From NCBI GenBank assembly GCA_045611765.1, contig JAZKXT010000004.1:62001-126000 (forward strand): a stretch of DNA of 64,000 nucleotides, given 5' to 3'. Made by a program: the position numbers and the translations under genes. Position 1 is the first letter of the stretch; each line of letters begins with the position of its first letter. The stretch is from UMGS1649 sp045611765 (lineage in GTDB: Bacteria > Bacillota > Clostridia > TANB77 > CAG-465). The notes beneath the pieces were generated by a model. That model had not been told where the DNA came from. It did not search any database and was given only the letters and a program-made list of their open reading frames with translations. Below, piece after piece: positions 42,801-52,503 of this stretch.

Positions 42801-45798
42801 CTATCTCATCTTTTAGGTCTTCAAGTTCTTGTTTTTTTGCATCCCATAAATCCTTTGCCTTTTTACGTTCTAATCTAACGTATTCTACATCATCTTTATT
42901 TATTACGCCATTACTATTAGCGTCTAACTTTTTAGCATCATATTCATAATTAATTGTATGGAATGATGAGTCTGCCCAATTATATGACGAGATTTTAACA
43001 GAATAGCTATTATCTGCCTTATCCGGATCCGGATTTGCTCCATTCCAACTCCCCTCATTAACATATTTAGCGCTATATGTTCTGTCTGTATAATTGCTTT
43101 CAATATCTATAGTATTTTTAGTGATTTCTCTTCCTTCCAATCCTGTCATTAACAATGTAGGGGTCTTGAAAACCGTCAATGTTTTTTTATTTTTTTCCCA
43201 GTTATATAAACTACTACCAACTGTAACTGCATCTATTGCTCCAGCATCATATAACGTTGCTTTATTAATGCTATATGCAGATATTTCTGTTACTTTATCA
43301 TAACCAATTACTGTTGGATGATTAAAAGAAAATTGTATATCTTCAGACACAGGCTCGCCGCCAGCAATTGGACGTGTTCCTGATACTAATATATCGTATA
43401 CTATAGGGGTTTCATTTGTTGTGTATTGTGTTGTAACCGCTCCTAAGATAGCACGTGGTAACTTACTAGTTCCCGATTTTACTATTGATACTGTACTATC
43501 ATGACCAGACGGCATCGAGTATGTAGAATAAGATGATTCTCCTTTATACGTATCATCATAACAAGTCGTATTCGGAGTAGTAGAATCTGATACATCTACT
43601 GTCACCTTACCACCAATTACAGGAGTAGGTTCTGTTTTAATCGTCTCATCCTTATAATAATAGAACCAAACTTCTCTAACAGATGCGTAATCCTCATTCA
43701 ACTTAACCTCTACACCATTAGTAGAATCTTTTTCGTTATTCGCAATTCTTGTAATGTCTGACCTTGATGTATATGCATCACTCCACCTTCCATCTGTCCC
43801 CTCAGACAAATCATAGCCTTTATATACTATTCCATTTTTTATTTCTACAGGCTTAACAACCAAGTGTTCATTTGTCTTCATACTTATTGGATATACTTCT
43901 TTTGTAAATTGATCGTTATTCATTCTCTCTATATCAACTCTATACGTTGGAGTAATAATGTCCCACCAAGCAGATGGTCTTATTTCTATTTGAGCTTTAG
44001 AATTAGGAACTATGCCTGTTTTATCCGATTCAGGTACTAAAGTAAAGTCTGTTACATCATCATCACCGTTATCCTTAATATAACGGTGATATACTGTTAC
44101 CTCACCAGCATAATCTGAATAATACAAGTCTATCATGTATACTTTATTCTCAGACATTAACATTTCCGAATCGTCTTCATATTCGGCATCCCATAAACTT
44201 AATTCGGTTACTTCATCTGGGCCCCAATCTTCTGGTGACCATTTTTCATATTTTCCTTTACGTATTCTAAATTCAAGTTGCTTTAATGCAGTATCATAAT
44301 CTAACGCTGCTACAATATTAAATCCTATTAAATTTGTTTCAGGATATTTAACATCTTTAATGCTTAATGGGAAATCATAATATTTTACACCAGAATATAT
44401 TTCTGTAAAAGTTCTTCCATTTTCTGTAACTGTACCTGTAGTGTCATTATCTGGTACTGAGTTTAATACATTTCTATCATAATCTAAAATTTCACCTAAT
44501 TTATCTTGCAATGTACCCGTTACTGTGTCACTACATCTATCTGTACAACCTTGCGTTTTGGCTTCATCTAACGCACCTAAAATACCACCTACACACGTAT
44601 TAATGCAACTATTTCTATCCCAACTCCAATCATTGTTGATAGCCATTACGCTATCATTATTAACTAACTCTGTAGATATAACATTGTTAGTTCCAAGGTC
44701 AATATGTCTTACATATATTTTAGCATCAGATAGTTGTGGGAATAACAATTCGTTATCATATAAGTTAGCAACAGAGCCTAACGCTAGAGAATATTCTTGT
44801 GGTTCAGTTCCATACAAGCTAACACTCCAGAATTTATTAGTAGCTGTTACTTTATTTTTGTCATCAAAAAACTCTCTTACTGTTCTAGATGCTATATATT
44901 TATTATCATAATTTTTAGATATTAACACCTGCGATATCATACAACCGTCTTCTTGTTCAGCAACAACCGCTGCATCAACAAAATCCCCAACTATATTAGA
45001 TGGTAGCACGTGATCGTCTACTATTACATTTCCTATTGTTGTTCCGTTATAATTATCATCTAGGTGTATCATGGCGCTTCTAAATATTGTTTGTTGAGAT
45101 TCTTTTTTGTTTACTTTAAATGTTCTTTTTTCTTCATTATCTATATATCCACCAATTCTAGATACTGTATAAAATACATTATCTGGTTTATCTTGAAAGC
45201 GTGCAAAATCATATTTGCTTGTATAAGATGGATATGAATGGAATAAGTTAACTGTTAACGACCCCAGCTCATCTTCAGGATCATAATCTGCCCAATCATA
45301 TACCTCGTCGTTATTTACGTCATATTGCTTCAATGACGAACTTTCACCAACATCGGTATAGTTAAGAGTATTAAATCCAATAGCCCCAACCCCAACCTTG
45401 TCAGCTGAATCTTCAATTTTTGCATATTCACTTAAATAATAATCTTTATGAAATATATATTGTGCTGTTACAAAAGTATTTACAGCGGGCAATGGTACTG
45501 ATGTACTTTCAACAACCCACTTAGAATCATACATTTTTCCGCCATACTCATATTGATAATAGTCACCATTTTTATCTAATTCACGAACTAGCATATATCC
45601 TGACTTCTTATGATATTTTTTTACCGTTCCTGAATATGGAGTTGTAAATGTTCTAAATATCAATTCGTATGCGTCATCACCATCGATATCTGTTTTCCAT
45701 AAGTGATTAATTAAACCAACTCCAAGCACTTGATTAATATTAAAGAAGATTACACATAAAAACATTATGCTACATATAGTTATTATTTTAGTTTTCAT
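39805..45798 (-). CDS. Giant secreted surface protein (1,997 aa), last gene of the Tad-like locus
   Basis: I do not recognise the family. A classical signal peptide (IITICSIMFLCVIFFNINQVLG) is followed by about 1,970 extracytoplasmic residues rich in Asp, Asn, Tyr and Ser. Features in order: an EF-like acidic loop DIDGDDAYEL near residue 40; DVNNDEVYDWADYD near 150; a Cys-rich knot with CINTCVG and CTDRCSD near 400; long beta-rich segments; a coiled-coil region near 985-1250 (KKQELEDLKDEIEISTK) with Cys pairs; then more beta modules to the end. No sortase motif, transmembrane anchor or S-layer domain is seen. It follows its upstream neighbour by 9 bases (AGGAGG). Inferred role: a large adhesin or tip subunit secreted by the pilus apparatus. 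Confidence 0.75.
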   Translation of the reverse strand: MKTKIITICSIMFLCVIFFNINQVLGVGLINHLWKTDIDGDDAYELIFRTFTTPYSGTVKKYHKKSGYMLVRELDKNGDYYQYEYGGKMYDSKWVVESTSVPLPAVNTFVTAQYIFHKDYYLSEYAKIEDSADKVGVGAIGFNTLNYTDVGESSSLKQYDVNNDEVYDWADYDPEDELGSLTVNLFHSYPSYTSKYDFARFQDKPDNVFYTVSRIGGYIDNEEKRTFKVNKKESQQTIFRSAMIHLDDNYNGTTIGNVIVDDHVLPSNIVGDFVDAAVVAEQEDGCMISQVLISKNYDNKYIASRTVREFFDDKNKVTATNKFWSVSLYGTEPQEYSLALGSVANLYDNELLFPQLSDAKIYVRHIDLGTNNVISTELVNNDSVMAINNDWSWDRNSCINTCVGGILGALDEAKTQGCTDRCSDTVTGTLQDKLGEILDYDRNVLNSVPDNDTTGTVTENGRTFTEIYSGVKYYDFPLSIKDVKYPETNLIGFNIVAALDYDTALKQLEFRIRKGKYEKWSPEDWGPDEVTELSLWDAEYEDDSEMLMSENKVYMIDLYYSDYAGEVTVYHRYIKDNGDDDVTDFTLVPESDKTGIVPNSKAQIEIRPSAWWDIITPTYRVDIERMNNDQFTKEVYPISMKTNEHLVVKPVEIKNGIVYKGYDLSEGTDGRWSDAYTSRSDITRIANNEKDSTNGVEVKLNEDYASVREVWFYYYKDETIKTEPTPVIGGKVTVDVSDSTTPNTTCYDDTYKGESSYSTYSMPSGHDSTVSIVKSGTSKLPRAILGAVTTQYTTNETPIVYDILVSGTRPIAGGEPVSEDIQFSFNHPTVIGYDKVTEISAYSINKATLYDAGAIDAVTVGSSLYNWEKNKKTLTVFKTPTLLMTGLEGREITKNTIDIESNYTDRTYSAKYVNEGSWNGANPDPDKADNSYSVKISSYNWADSSFHTINYEYDAKKLDANSNGVINKDDVEYVRLERKKAKDLWDAKKQELEDLKDEIEISTKISWEEALANEAEIKEKLTELKNAVSDTRKLLNDNITDSFKNLKCEKKWFAGGLNIYVGQCYDSLNIGTSYTTWKEARDTAQYLVNKTNSYISFMKGADKLGGYDNPIKTYYNSTGSKLVIKPDGVTKSIEFSLESVAVALNGYSRVIYSWSKEGSILNYKTKLTNEVNAANSHEGAKCWDDDNLIYAWQGYCAGTTDDYVSKRNAQITAIYSQMKNIDTALGNIEKEIDKELSFLVNIAKYIVLNEEVGEALTQYSEWNEEWEWMIENYPTGKVRYDEYMFMYGQSETDNNADVASTYDITFKLRVQNMDVQVDDILLNSAQPNNKVEKTYKIAELLTDIDNPEGKIEVKTTPIKIPKEYYETGIGEQDYVEARGHIHYNILNGVRVLAGEVKYTLKDLMGIGYSDITGIKDTVYYPSISDEYKDSSFYRTHTNLIQKYQINNEPTVDNPRYEYVDPINIYTPITVNSAFETTSNNIVDQSTKNEGNGLVQSNVPFTITINNMSKTLTFGDVTKNNVYGLNDTTDYGATSSYSSPYYIKFDFDVHKVFINDRVYNGGGKVIAGTWIRVKRNASGIGKVTAQAYGAVDELDVSPLSEGEVQYHVRATAYNSTSLMLSESTRYKAIEELANEMKEDVENICEHPSYFAEQNQNKILILNRIYGFKVTDVKDVNWKSVFRTNTSSKVNVHNGTVYYSGITKWKKESTQTNEIVPRTLTEIGRNPLRTLPIGPYKNTDNTYINAPKMGYRFSFDMNVTGSYYKGDSANNEKQVTINTRFYYISKDGKTYLKEYDSSNKSEGIYLFYKASNGKYVRIDNDGGGYNINFTPNDGYRYIQDEVTDHFSKSSINIGHLRTIELTYKMATPNANDSVITYYGEYKLPNSTIAVKVDKNGNYDINKPLTNGYIGVVFDIIASSNGIDLSYSKDTQAGKANTSQWDYEGFMGYSNYGKAVTSNNDVSLRLEGGVWNITSDTVYNEVKGTVMLYDLDSRAATDFD

Positions 45799-45807
45799 GA
45801 TTTCCTC

Positions 45808-47160
45808 CTATTCTATAACCACTTGTTCAGTTGGTTTTACTATATGCCTAGCTAGGCAAGCTTTAGATATTAATAATGAATTTGAATTAAATGTCATACC
45901 TGTTGGTAAGTCTACATACATCGTAATTTCATTTCCATTATATTTTACTTTTCTTGATTCATCACCGAACAACAAATTATATTCAGTATCTGAATTAATA
46001 ACTTTAAATGTTATTTTTGTTCTAATAATATATTGTTCACCATTACTATACATTATTGGAAGTAACGGCGTTGCCTCACCTTGTAATGTTATTTTATTAT
46101 CTTTTACATATTGTACATATTTTTTTACATCATTTGTGTTCATTTTATATGTCATAAGACTTCCTATGCTATATAAAAACTTTTCATTTGTAATTGTTTT
46201 ATAATCTACATTTAATATACTTCTAAAATAGTTTACTACCATATCATCAATTTGGCCATATAAATAACCCATTAGTTTATATGTATGCTTTGGGGTTTTA
46301 AATGAAGGTTCCCATTTCACTTCGTAATCTAACTCATAAATTTCTTTAGGTATGCTCGAAATTATATATGGGTATTCTTTATAGTTTTCTGGCATTTGTT
46401 TTTTATCTGTAACAATTTCTACTTTTTCGTCGCTATTACCTTTGTTTTTATAATACATCAACGCATTTTCTTCTATTATTTCAATTAATAGTTTGTTTAA
46501 TTCACCTTTAACTATTTTAGAATTAGATAATGCTGAATTTTTATTTTGTATAATTCCTAATGTTACTGCTTTTGCTATCGCTATTTGCTCAGCTTCTGTA
46601 TATTGTTTTAACCTTTTCTCACTCATCTTTAATTCTGATGGTTTTACTTCACCCAAAACACCTTCTAAAACATTTGTTGTAATCACAACTGCATCTATAT
46701 ATGTTGCTCTCACATCTAGCTCTTTTTCTGTTATACTGTCATTTATACCCGCATATAATGAATAATTGTACCAATTTTGGCTATCTGGTTTGCTTTTGTC
46801 CGTTAGGTAATATATATTTGAAATATCCTTTATATTGTTTATAGTTCCAACCGTAACTTTGATTAGCTCCGCATTAGAAACTTTTTGGATGGATGTGGCT
46901 TTTTCATTGTTATATAACTTTGCAAAACCATATGTTTCCATTTTATCTGTATATTCCCAATATTTAACGGTTATTATTAATGCTTTAATTCCAAAATATA
47001 TTCCAATAGATACTACTATCATTATACCAATTAATACTTTTGTAAATACAGACAGTCTATTAGGCTTTTTATCAGCAGTGTTTTTAGACTCACTTGTTGC
47101 GACCTTCTTAGATGATGTTTTTTTCTTATTCTTTTTCAATTCATTGTTGCTTTTTTCCAT
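45808..47160 (-). CDS. Membrane-anchored extracellular protein of the Tad-like locus (450 aa)
   Basis: Unknown family. A Lys/Ser/Thr-rich cytoplasmic head of about 35 residues (KKNKKKTSSKKVATSESK) precedes one membrane helix (VLIGIMIVVSIGIYFGIKALI), then about 380 residues outside. The exterior has helical segments (YTEAEQIAIAKAVTLGIIQN) and beta-rich parts. It lies between two other surface proteins and would be an assembly or anchor factor by context. ATAGGAGGAG precedes the ATG. Confidence 0.7.
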   Translation of the reverse strand: MEKSNNELKKNKKKTSSKKVATSESKNTADKKPNRLSVFTKVLIGIMIVVSIGIYFGIKALIITVKYWEYTDKMETYGFAKLYNNEKATSIQKVSNAELIKVTVGTINNIKDISNIYYLTDKSKPDSQNWYNYSLYAGINDSITEKELDVRATYIDAVVITTNVLEGVLGEVKPSELKMSEKRLKQYTEAEQIAIAKAVTLGIIQNKNSALSNSKIVKGELNKLLIEIIEENALMYYKNKGNSDEKVEIVTDKKQMPENYKEYPYIISSIPKEIYELDYEVKWEPSFKTPKHTYKLMGYLYGQIDDMVVNYFRSILNVDYKTITNEKFLYSIGSLMTYKMNTNDVKKYVQYVKDNKITLQGEATPLLPIMYSNGEQYIIRTKITFKVINSDTEYNLLFGDESRKVKYNGNEITMYVDLPTGMTFNSNSLLISKACLARHIVKPTEQVVIE

Positions 47161-47174
47161 CTCTTATTCTCCTC

Positions 47175-48239
47175 CTATGGTTTGCATATTGGACATGGAT
47201 AATACCCTTGCGTTGCCGCTTCAGCTCTATTTATATAAAATGCTGGCACTAATTTTTCTTCTGTATGGTTTTTCCATGATAAATAAGCTTTACACTCATT
47301 CGACATATGATATAGGTTTCTTGCTAAATAAGATATATCTGTTCCAGATTCAGAAACCACGCCTTTACTTAAATAATATTTGTTTGCCGATACCAAATCC
47401 GATGCACTATATGCTTTATAATTTAAATATCTATTTCCTAAAGATATTCCTTGGATTATTGCTATCATTCCTATTCCGTCCATTGTCTCATACCATTCTT
47501 CATCAGATGCTACCGAAAACTGAAACGAATACTTTATCCCAGTAAGCCTTGCAAAATCATTATGTTTATTTACAGCATAAGATATTTCTTGCATTGCAAT
47601 TCTTGCTATAGTTGCTGTTCTAATAGATTCTAATTCTTTTATCTTAGCATTATTACCTAATACACCATTCATTTTTGAATCAGTTAAATAAAAAGATCTC
47701 GTATCATATATTTCTCCATTAGATCTATACCTAGTAAGATATATATAATCATCCATTGTAAACGTTACTTCATATGTAAGGCTACCACTAGTATATGTGT
47801 GCATATACTTTACCTTGGGTTTAGTTACAAATATTGTGTTACCAGTAGTTATATCTTTTTCAGCTGAATGTATATATATACCATCATAATCTAATACAGC
47901 TACAACAGGTATGTACATTTTAAGATGCTCTAACGACATAGTATTATTATTAATATTAAAGCTACTAGAAAGAGAATTAAAGAATGTATTTACAGCCATA
48001 TTTGCATTTATACTAACTTTATTATCTACTATTCCCGAATAACCATAATCTATGTTTTCATCTTCATTTTCTACCTGTTTCATGGAAGAAACAGCATCCT
48101 GAACTGCTGAATTCATCAGATTCTTATAATACATCTCCTGCTTCTCGGATTTTACTAAAAATGATATATTAACATACACTATTATAACCACAGGTAAAAA
48201 TATTGCTACAAATATTAGTGCAAAATCTGTTAATCTCAT
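47175..48239 (-). CDS. Pilin-like/TadE-like membrane-anchored protein (354 aa)
   Basis: Starts MRLTDFALIFVAIFLPVVIIV, a hydrophobic helix within the first 30 residues, then a soluble helical and beta-mixed domain of 320 residues ending with YYPCPICKP (two Cys). It resembles TadE/TadG-type minor pilins by position and layout only. The region after the helix (KQEMYYKNLMNSAVQDAVSSM) is a helix continuing from the membrane, as in pilin stalks. It is preceded by AAAGGAG and followed after 14 bases by the 450-aa gene. Confidence 0.65.
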   Translation of the reverse strand: MRLTDFALIFVAIFLPVVIIVYVNISFLVKSEKQEMYYKNLMNSAVQDAVSSMKQVENEDENIDYGYSGIVDNKVSINANMAVNTFFNSLSSSFNINNNTMSLEHLKMYIPVVAVLDYDGIYIHSAEKDITTGNTIFVTKPKVKYMHTYTSGSLTYEVTFTMDDYIYLTRYRSNGEIYDTRSFYLTDSKMNGVLGNNAKIKELESIRTATIARIAMQEISYAVNKHNDFARLTGIKYSFQFSVASDEEWYETMDGIGMIAIIQGISLGNRYLNYKAYSASDLVSANKYYLSKGVVSESGTDISYLARNLYHMSNECKAYLSWKNHTEEKLVPAFYINRAEAATQGYYPCPICKP

Positions 48240-48313
48240 GCTGTTTCTCCTTTCTTATTTAATCATGTTTTTAAATTTTCTTTATTATATATTTAATTTA
48301 TAGTAACCAATAA

Positions 48314-51300
48314 TTAATTGACTACAAATGTTCTACTTACTTCTTCTACATTGCCAGCTATATCATATGTTCTTATAGTAGCTGTCATTGTTCCTTTTTC
48401 GGTAATTGTTTTTGTTATACTGCCACCTGCATTACTTATACTTCCAGATATCACATGTGTGCCATCAGATTTAACAAGTTCATATGTACATCTATCGAAT
48501 CCACTTAAATTATCTGAACCTGCTATAAACTCCATTTTCACTTGTCCCGAGTATACATGCGTATACCAATCCATTGTATAAATATCATTAAACTTCATGT
48601 TCGTACCAGTCGGAGCAGTTTTGTCTAGTTTAATTGTTTTTTCTTCCAATACTGAATTGCCATTTGAATCCTTAGTCGTTATTGTGACTTTTGTTCCGCT
48701 AGTATTAGAAGTTATTTCATTACGAGACAAAGTAACCATAACCTCTCCACTATTGTCACTTCCACCTGTATACGATAAAGCAACATTTTGATTATACCAT
48801 TTACCCTCCTCGTAAGACTGGCCGTTTACAAGTAATGTTGCAGGCATTGGTGGTAGTTTGTCTATCACTGTCGTACCTATATTTCCTGCTTTATCCTCAA
48901 GGGCAATTGTTAACTCATATTTGCCATCACTAGGTAACGTTACATCGCTAGACGTTCCACTGCTTATCCCACTACTAGTTTCTAATTGCCATCTTCTAGC
49001 TTTAAAACCAGAACCATACTCTGTATAATCTAAATATCTTTTCTGACCAGCAACTGATGTGACTAAAGCTGGTGGTGTAGTATCTACTTTTATAGACCTT
49101 GTCTCAGATGTGCTTGACTTTCCAGCTTGTGTATACGTAGTTGCGTATAACGTATATTGTCCATCGGCTAAGTCTTTTTCTTTAACGAATGTAGTAAACT
49201 TTTCACCAACTCCATTTACATATAAATATCCATATGAATACCCTGATGCTGCGCTTCCTGTATCAACAGTTATTTTCACTTTTGGTTTAGTAATATACCA
49301 ACCTTCATTGCCTAATCCACCTTCTATTATCTCTAGAGTGGCTGGTTTCGGATTGGATTTATCAAATTTTAGTTCTCTCGTACTTTCGCTATAGTTTCCA
49401 GCCTTATCATATGTTCTGGCTATAATTTTATACTCTCCGGGCTCCGTTAAAGTTACGGATGTCGGATTAAAGCTATTATAGTTAACACCTTCATTTTGAA
49501 CTGGTCCTTCTATTTCATATGTAGTTTTCCAAAATCCACTTGTTGTATCTGAACCATTGGAAATTTTTATAGTAATACTAGGAGCTATAGCAGTATCATA
49601 TGCTAAATACCAGCCTGTACTTCCATAATAATAGCCAGATACATTTACAGCAATAGTTGGTGAAGTTGGCGCGTTCTTGTCTATTTTTACCTCAAGTGCA
49701 ACTTTGTCACTTTCATTTCCAACATAATCTTCTGCATAACCTCGCACCGTTCTTGTACCATTCCATGATACAGGATATGTGGTTACATCATATAAAGAAT
49801 CGTATAAAGTTAAAGCGTTTTGGATTTGTAAAACGTTACGCCATACACCACTTCCACCTTTATCCGCTGTAGAAGGCGCTAGACTTATCGTTACATCAGA
49901 CCTGTACCACGTTACATCGTCTACTGTGTTGCTAACCCCTTCGGCAACCAAACTAGGTGGAAAAGGCTTTTTATCATCTTCAAGTACTTTGTACCCATTG
50001 CTTTTAGCTCCAGCCAATGCAAGTAATACAGTATCTGAATGTGGATTATTATCTATAATTGTTCCTTCTTCTTCTATGTAGATATCATTTAATAATTCGC
50101 GTTCTATTTCTTTTTGCGCCCAACCTTCCTCTAATTGAAAGTAATTATTATTGCTAGTTCCAGTGTGTGCGAATTTTACCAAAACGCGTTCCGCATATTG
50201 TGACAGAATATCTACTCTATACTCACCCATATATAACTCTTCATCTGTCCAACTCTCAACAGTCAAATTATTTACATTCTTTAATGTATCAGAATTCTTT
50301 ATAGCCTTTTCTATTTTCTCTTTAATAGCTTCTTGATTAGTTGTACCTAGTCTTGGAAAAGATATTATAAAACAAATTTCTTGGTCTTCAGTCGCTTTTA
50401 TATAATTATCCACCCAACTGTCATTAACATAAGCTGTATTGTCTACCATTCTAGACTCGGCTAAATTATTAGTTTTTACTAGCTTCTTCCAATTATATGG
50501 CCCTAAAATAGTAGTATGATTTCCCGAATTCTCATCAAATAATTCTATTGCAACCGTTTCTGCCGCAAGAGATGCTATGCCGTTTTTGTCCTCTCCCAAT
50601 CCTGGTAATACTGTAACAGTTGCATCTGCAGCTATATAGTCTAAAACTGACATATGCACATTAGTAAGTTTTATTTCTAATTGATAGTAATCTTCCACGG
50701 ATATAAAATTCAAAGCAATATTAGCATACATTCCATTTAATTTTATGTAATTACTTATTATATGATTTGCTATATCACTACTCCATACTAAATCTTTTAT
50801 AGGAGTATAAACATTTCCTGTATCTATCTTATCAAAATTTCTTAATTCAGCTAGAATTGTTATTTCTGTATTATTTGAATCTGACAAGTCATATTGATAT
50901 ACATATTGTCTTTCTTCAACTTTTTCACACAATTCTGCAAGTTCCGAATCTATATCTACATCATCACAATTTAACTCGTCAACAAAGCTCGATTCTGTTA
51001 TCACAGATTCTTTTTGTATGTTAGTTTCTCCTTTTTTGTTAACAGGAACTGTTAATATAACTTCCGGAACTATGTCTTGAGATGCTTGTATTTTATTATA
51101 TAATTCCCAGTTTACATTATTAATGGCCCCACCATAGCTTATATTTACTATTTTACTGTTTGACGATTCTGAAAAAGAATCACGTAAAATACTCGCTATG
51201 GTTTTGTTTGTGTTATATACTTTAACATATATCTCGTCGTTTTTCTTTAATAAATATACTCCGTCTTTTATATTTGTTTCATTTGCACTAATCTTATTAG

Positions 51301-51658
51301 TTTGCTTATCTTCCCATACATCAAATATGTCTTGAGTATTATATAATATTTTTTGTTCACCGTATGTTTTAACATTGCCATCGGAATCTCTTTCCTCTGG
51401 AACAAGAATACTTCTATATGCCTCTATAGACACATTATATATATTGCCTGTGGACGCTATAGCATTCATATAGTCTGTATATGATTGTTCATCTATAAAT
51501 CCATTGGTCCTAACCTTATCCACAAAATTAGTAGTGGCAGTTAAAACAATGTTATATGCCATGTTATCTTGTCTATCTGCCAAACTGTATAATGGAAATA
51601 TAACTACAAAAAATGTTCCTATAATAGTTGCAATTATAATGCTTATAGTATCTTTCAT
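48314..51658 (-). CDS. Pilin-anchored adhesin with tandem Ig-like domains (1,114 aa)
   Basis: The N-terminus MKDTISIIIATIIGTFFVVIF is a leaderless membrane helix followed by a stalk domain (FVDKVRTNGFIDEQSYTDY, STGNIYNV) shared with the 405-aa protein nearby. Residues 90-570 are unassigned beta-rich sequence. From about 575 to the end there are some five bacterial Ig-like modules, each with the Y...YDKAGN or EDYVGN motif and a KIDKNAPT or VDTTPPAL linker. Such modules serve as extended spacers in adhesins. Inferred role: tip or side adhesin of the filament. GAAAGG precedes the ATG. Confidence 0.75.
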   Translation of the reverse strand: MKDTISIIIATIIGTFFVVIFPLYSLADRQDNMAYNIVLTATTNFVDKVRTNGFIDEQSYTDYMNAIASTGNIYNVSIEAYRSILVPEERDSDGNVKTYGEQKILYNTQDIFDVWEDKQTNKISANETNIKDGVYLLKKNDEIYVKVYNTNKTIASILRDSFSESSNSKIVNISYGGAINNVNWELYNKIQASQDIVPEVILTVPVNKKGETNIQKESVITESSFVDELNCDDVDIDSELAELCEKVEERQYVYQYDLSDSNNTEITILAELRNFDKIDTGNVYTPIKDLVWSSDIANHIISNYIKLNGMYANIALNFISVEDYYQLEIKLTNVHMSVLDYIAADATVTVLPGLGEDKNGIASLAAETVAIELFDENSGNHTTILGPYNWKKLVKTNNLAESRMVDNTAYVNDSWVDNYIKATEDQEICFIISFPRLGTTNQEAIKEKIEKAIKNSDTLKNVNNLTVESWTDEELYMGEYRVDILSQYAERVLVKFAHTGTSNNNYFQLEEGWAQKEIERELLNDIYIEEEGTIIDNNPHSDTVLLALAGAKSNGYKVLEDDKKPFPPSLVAEGVSNTVDDVTWYRSDVTISLAPSTADKGGSGVWRNVLQIQNALTLYDSLYDVTTYPVSWNGTRTVRGYAEDYVGNESDKVALEVKIDKNAPTSPTIAVNVSGYYYGSTGWYLAYDTAIAPSITIKISNGSDTTSGFWKTTYEIEGPVQNEGVNYNSFNPTSVTLTEPGEYKIIARTYDKAGNYSESTRELKFDKSNPKPATLEIIEGGLGNEGWYITKPKVKITVDTGSAASGYSYGYLYVNGVGEKFTTFVKEKDLADGQYTLYATTYTQAGKSSTSETRSIKVDTTPPALVTSVAGQKRYLDYTEYGSGFKARRWQLETSSGISSGTSSDVTLPSDGKYELTIALEDKAGNIGTTVIDKLPPMPATLLVNGQSYEEGKWYNQNVALSYTGGSDNSGEVMVTLSRNEITSNTSGTKVTITTKDSNGNSVLEEKTIKLDKTAPTGTNMKFNDIYTMDWYTHVYSGQVKMEFIAGSDNLSGFDRCTYELVKSDGTHVISGSISNAGGSITKTITEKGTMTATIRTYDIAGNVEEVSRTFVVN

Positions 51659-51676
51659 TAATATCTTCTACCTTTC

Positions 51677-51793
51677 TTATGGCTCTATATATTCTATAAA
51701 TATGAATTTCCCGTTATTATACTGCATTTCATATTTCTTACTATTATTTAAGCTCGTCCAGGTGTCATGAAGTATTGCACCGTTGTAAAAAAA
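51677..51793 (-). other. Out-of-frame continuation of the 87-aa pilin-like gene at a T7/A7 run
   Basis: After the seven-base homopolymer (A7 on plus, 51787-51793) the frame one base on stays open to TAA at 51677-51679. It reads YNGAILHDTWTSLNN, then YEMQYNNGKFIFIEYIEP. Removing one T from the run joins it to the upstream reading for a 116-residue product, close in size and ending to its paralogues. This could be phase variation, a fixed frameshift, or a sequencing error. Confidence 0.6.
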
Positions 51794-52028
51794 TATTATC
51801 TCCCGACTTGCTTCCATAATGTCTTATCTCTGGCCCTGTATATAATCGTTCATGGTCTTCGCCAATACTTTCTGCAAGTGTACCATTCATCCCAACAATA
51901 TACGGTTCATTCATAATTTCAACCATGTCTAGAATACTGGTCATAAGAGTAACACCTGCACTTAAAGCTATAGCAAATATAAATACATAAATTCCTATCA
52001 TTATTGCTTCACTTGCTGATTGCTCCAT
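51765..52028 (-). CDS. Minor pilin-like protein, apparently truncated by a frameshift (87 aa)
   Basis: MEQSASEAIMIGIYVFIFAI is a leaderless pilin-like helix almost identical in layout to the 148-aa pilin (EKAIMIGVGLFI). The residues LYTGPEIRHYGSK match the conserved Y-x-G...V-x-K-Y motif of the paralogues. The frame then ends early after seven aberrant residues (LQRCNTS) beyond a T7 run. A GGGGG element precedes the ATG, one base after the stop of the gene before. As written the product is short; the intact form would be 116 residues. Confidence 0.65.
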   Translation of the reverse strand: MEQSASEAIMIGIYVFIFAIALSAGVTLMTSILDMVEIMNEPYIVGMNGTLAESIGEDHERLYTGPEIRHYGSKSGDNIFLQRCNTS

Positions 52029-52029
52029 A

Positions 52030-52479
52030 TTATTTTCTTTCCCCCTCTAGCTCATAACGAATTATTATATCGCCGTTATATTCATATACTTTTACGTCAT
52101 ATTTATTTTCATAACTGAATAATTCTCCTTGAAATTTTTTATTTCCTTCCATTAATTCTTGGAGTTTTTGTGATGGTCTCTGTCCGTTTGCCTCTGCCAC
52201 TGATTCAATATTATCTCTTTTAAAATATTCTACCACTATATTTTGATCAGTATATTCGTATTTTTTTACAACATTAAGTAGACCGACACCTGTATCTTTT
52301 CTCCCATCATACATTGCGTAAATATTATCAAACTGACTATATATATCCGTATCTGTTTCATCAACAAAACCAAATATTTCTTTCATTTGACTAAACATAG
52401 CAAAAAGCGCTGTTGCAATCGACACTGTAATAAACAAACTAACAGCTATAATTACCACTTTAGTTGACAACGCATCCAC
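52030..52479 (-). CDS. Minor pilin-like protein (149 aa)
   Basis: Starts MDALSTKVVIIAVSLFITVSI: seven polar residues, then the hydrophobic helix, no leader peptide. Next comes FDNIYAMYDGRKDTGVGLLN followed by VVKKYEYT, the motif shared by the small proteins of this cluster. It ends in beta-strands (VKVYEYNGDIIIRYELEGE). The start is GTG at 52479, behind GGTGGTGA. It is probably a low-copy subunit of the filament. Confidence 0.7.
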   Translation of the reverse strand: MDALSTKVVIIAVSLFITVSIATALFAMFSQMKEIFGFVDETDTDIYSQFDNIYAMYDGRKDTGVGLLNVVKKYEYTDQNIVVEYFKRDNIESVAEANGQRPSQKLQELMEGNKKFQGELFSYENKYDVKVYEYNGDIIIRYELEGERK

Positions 52480-52503
52480 TTAATTCACCACCTATCCTAT
52501 TAA

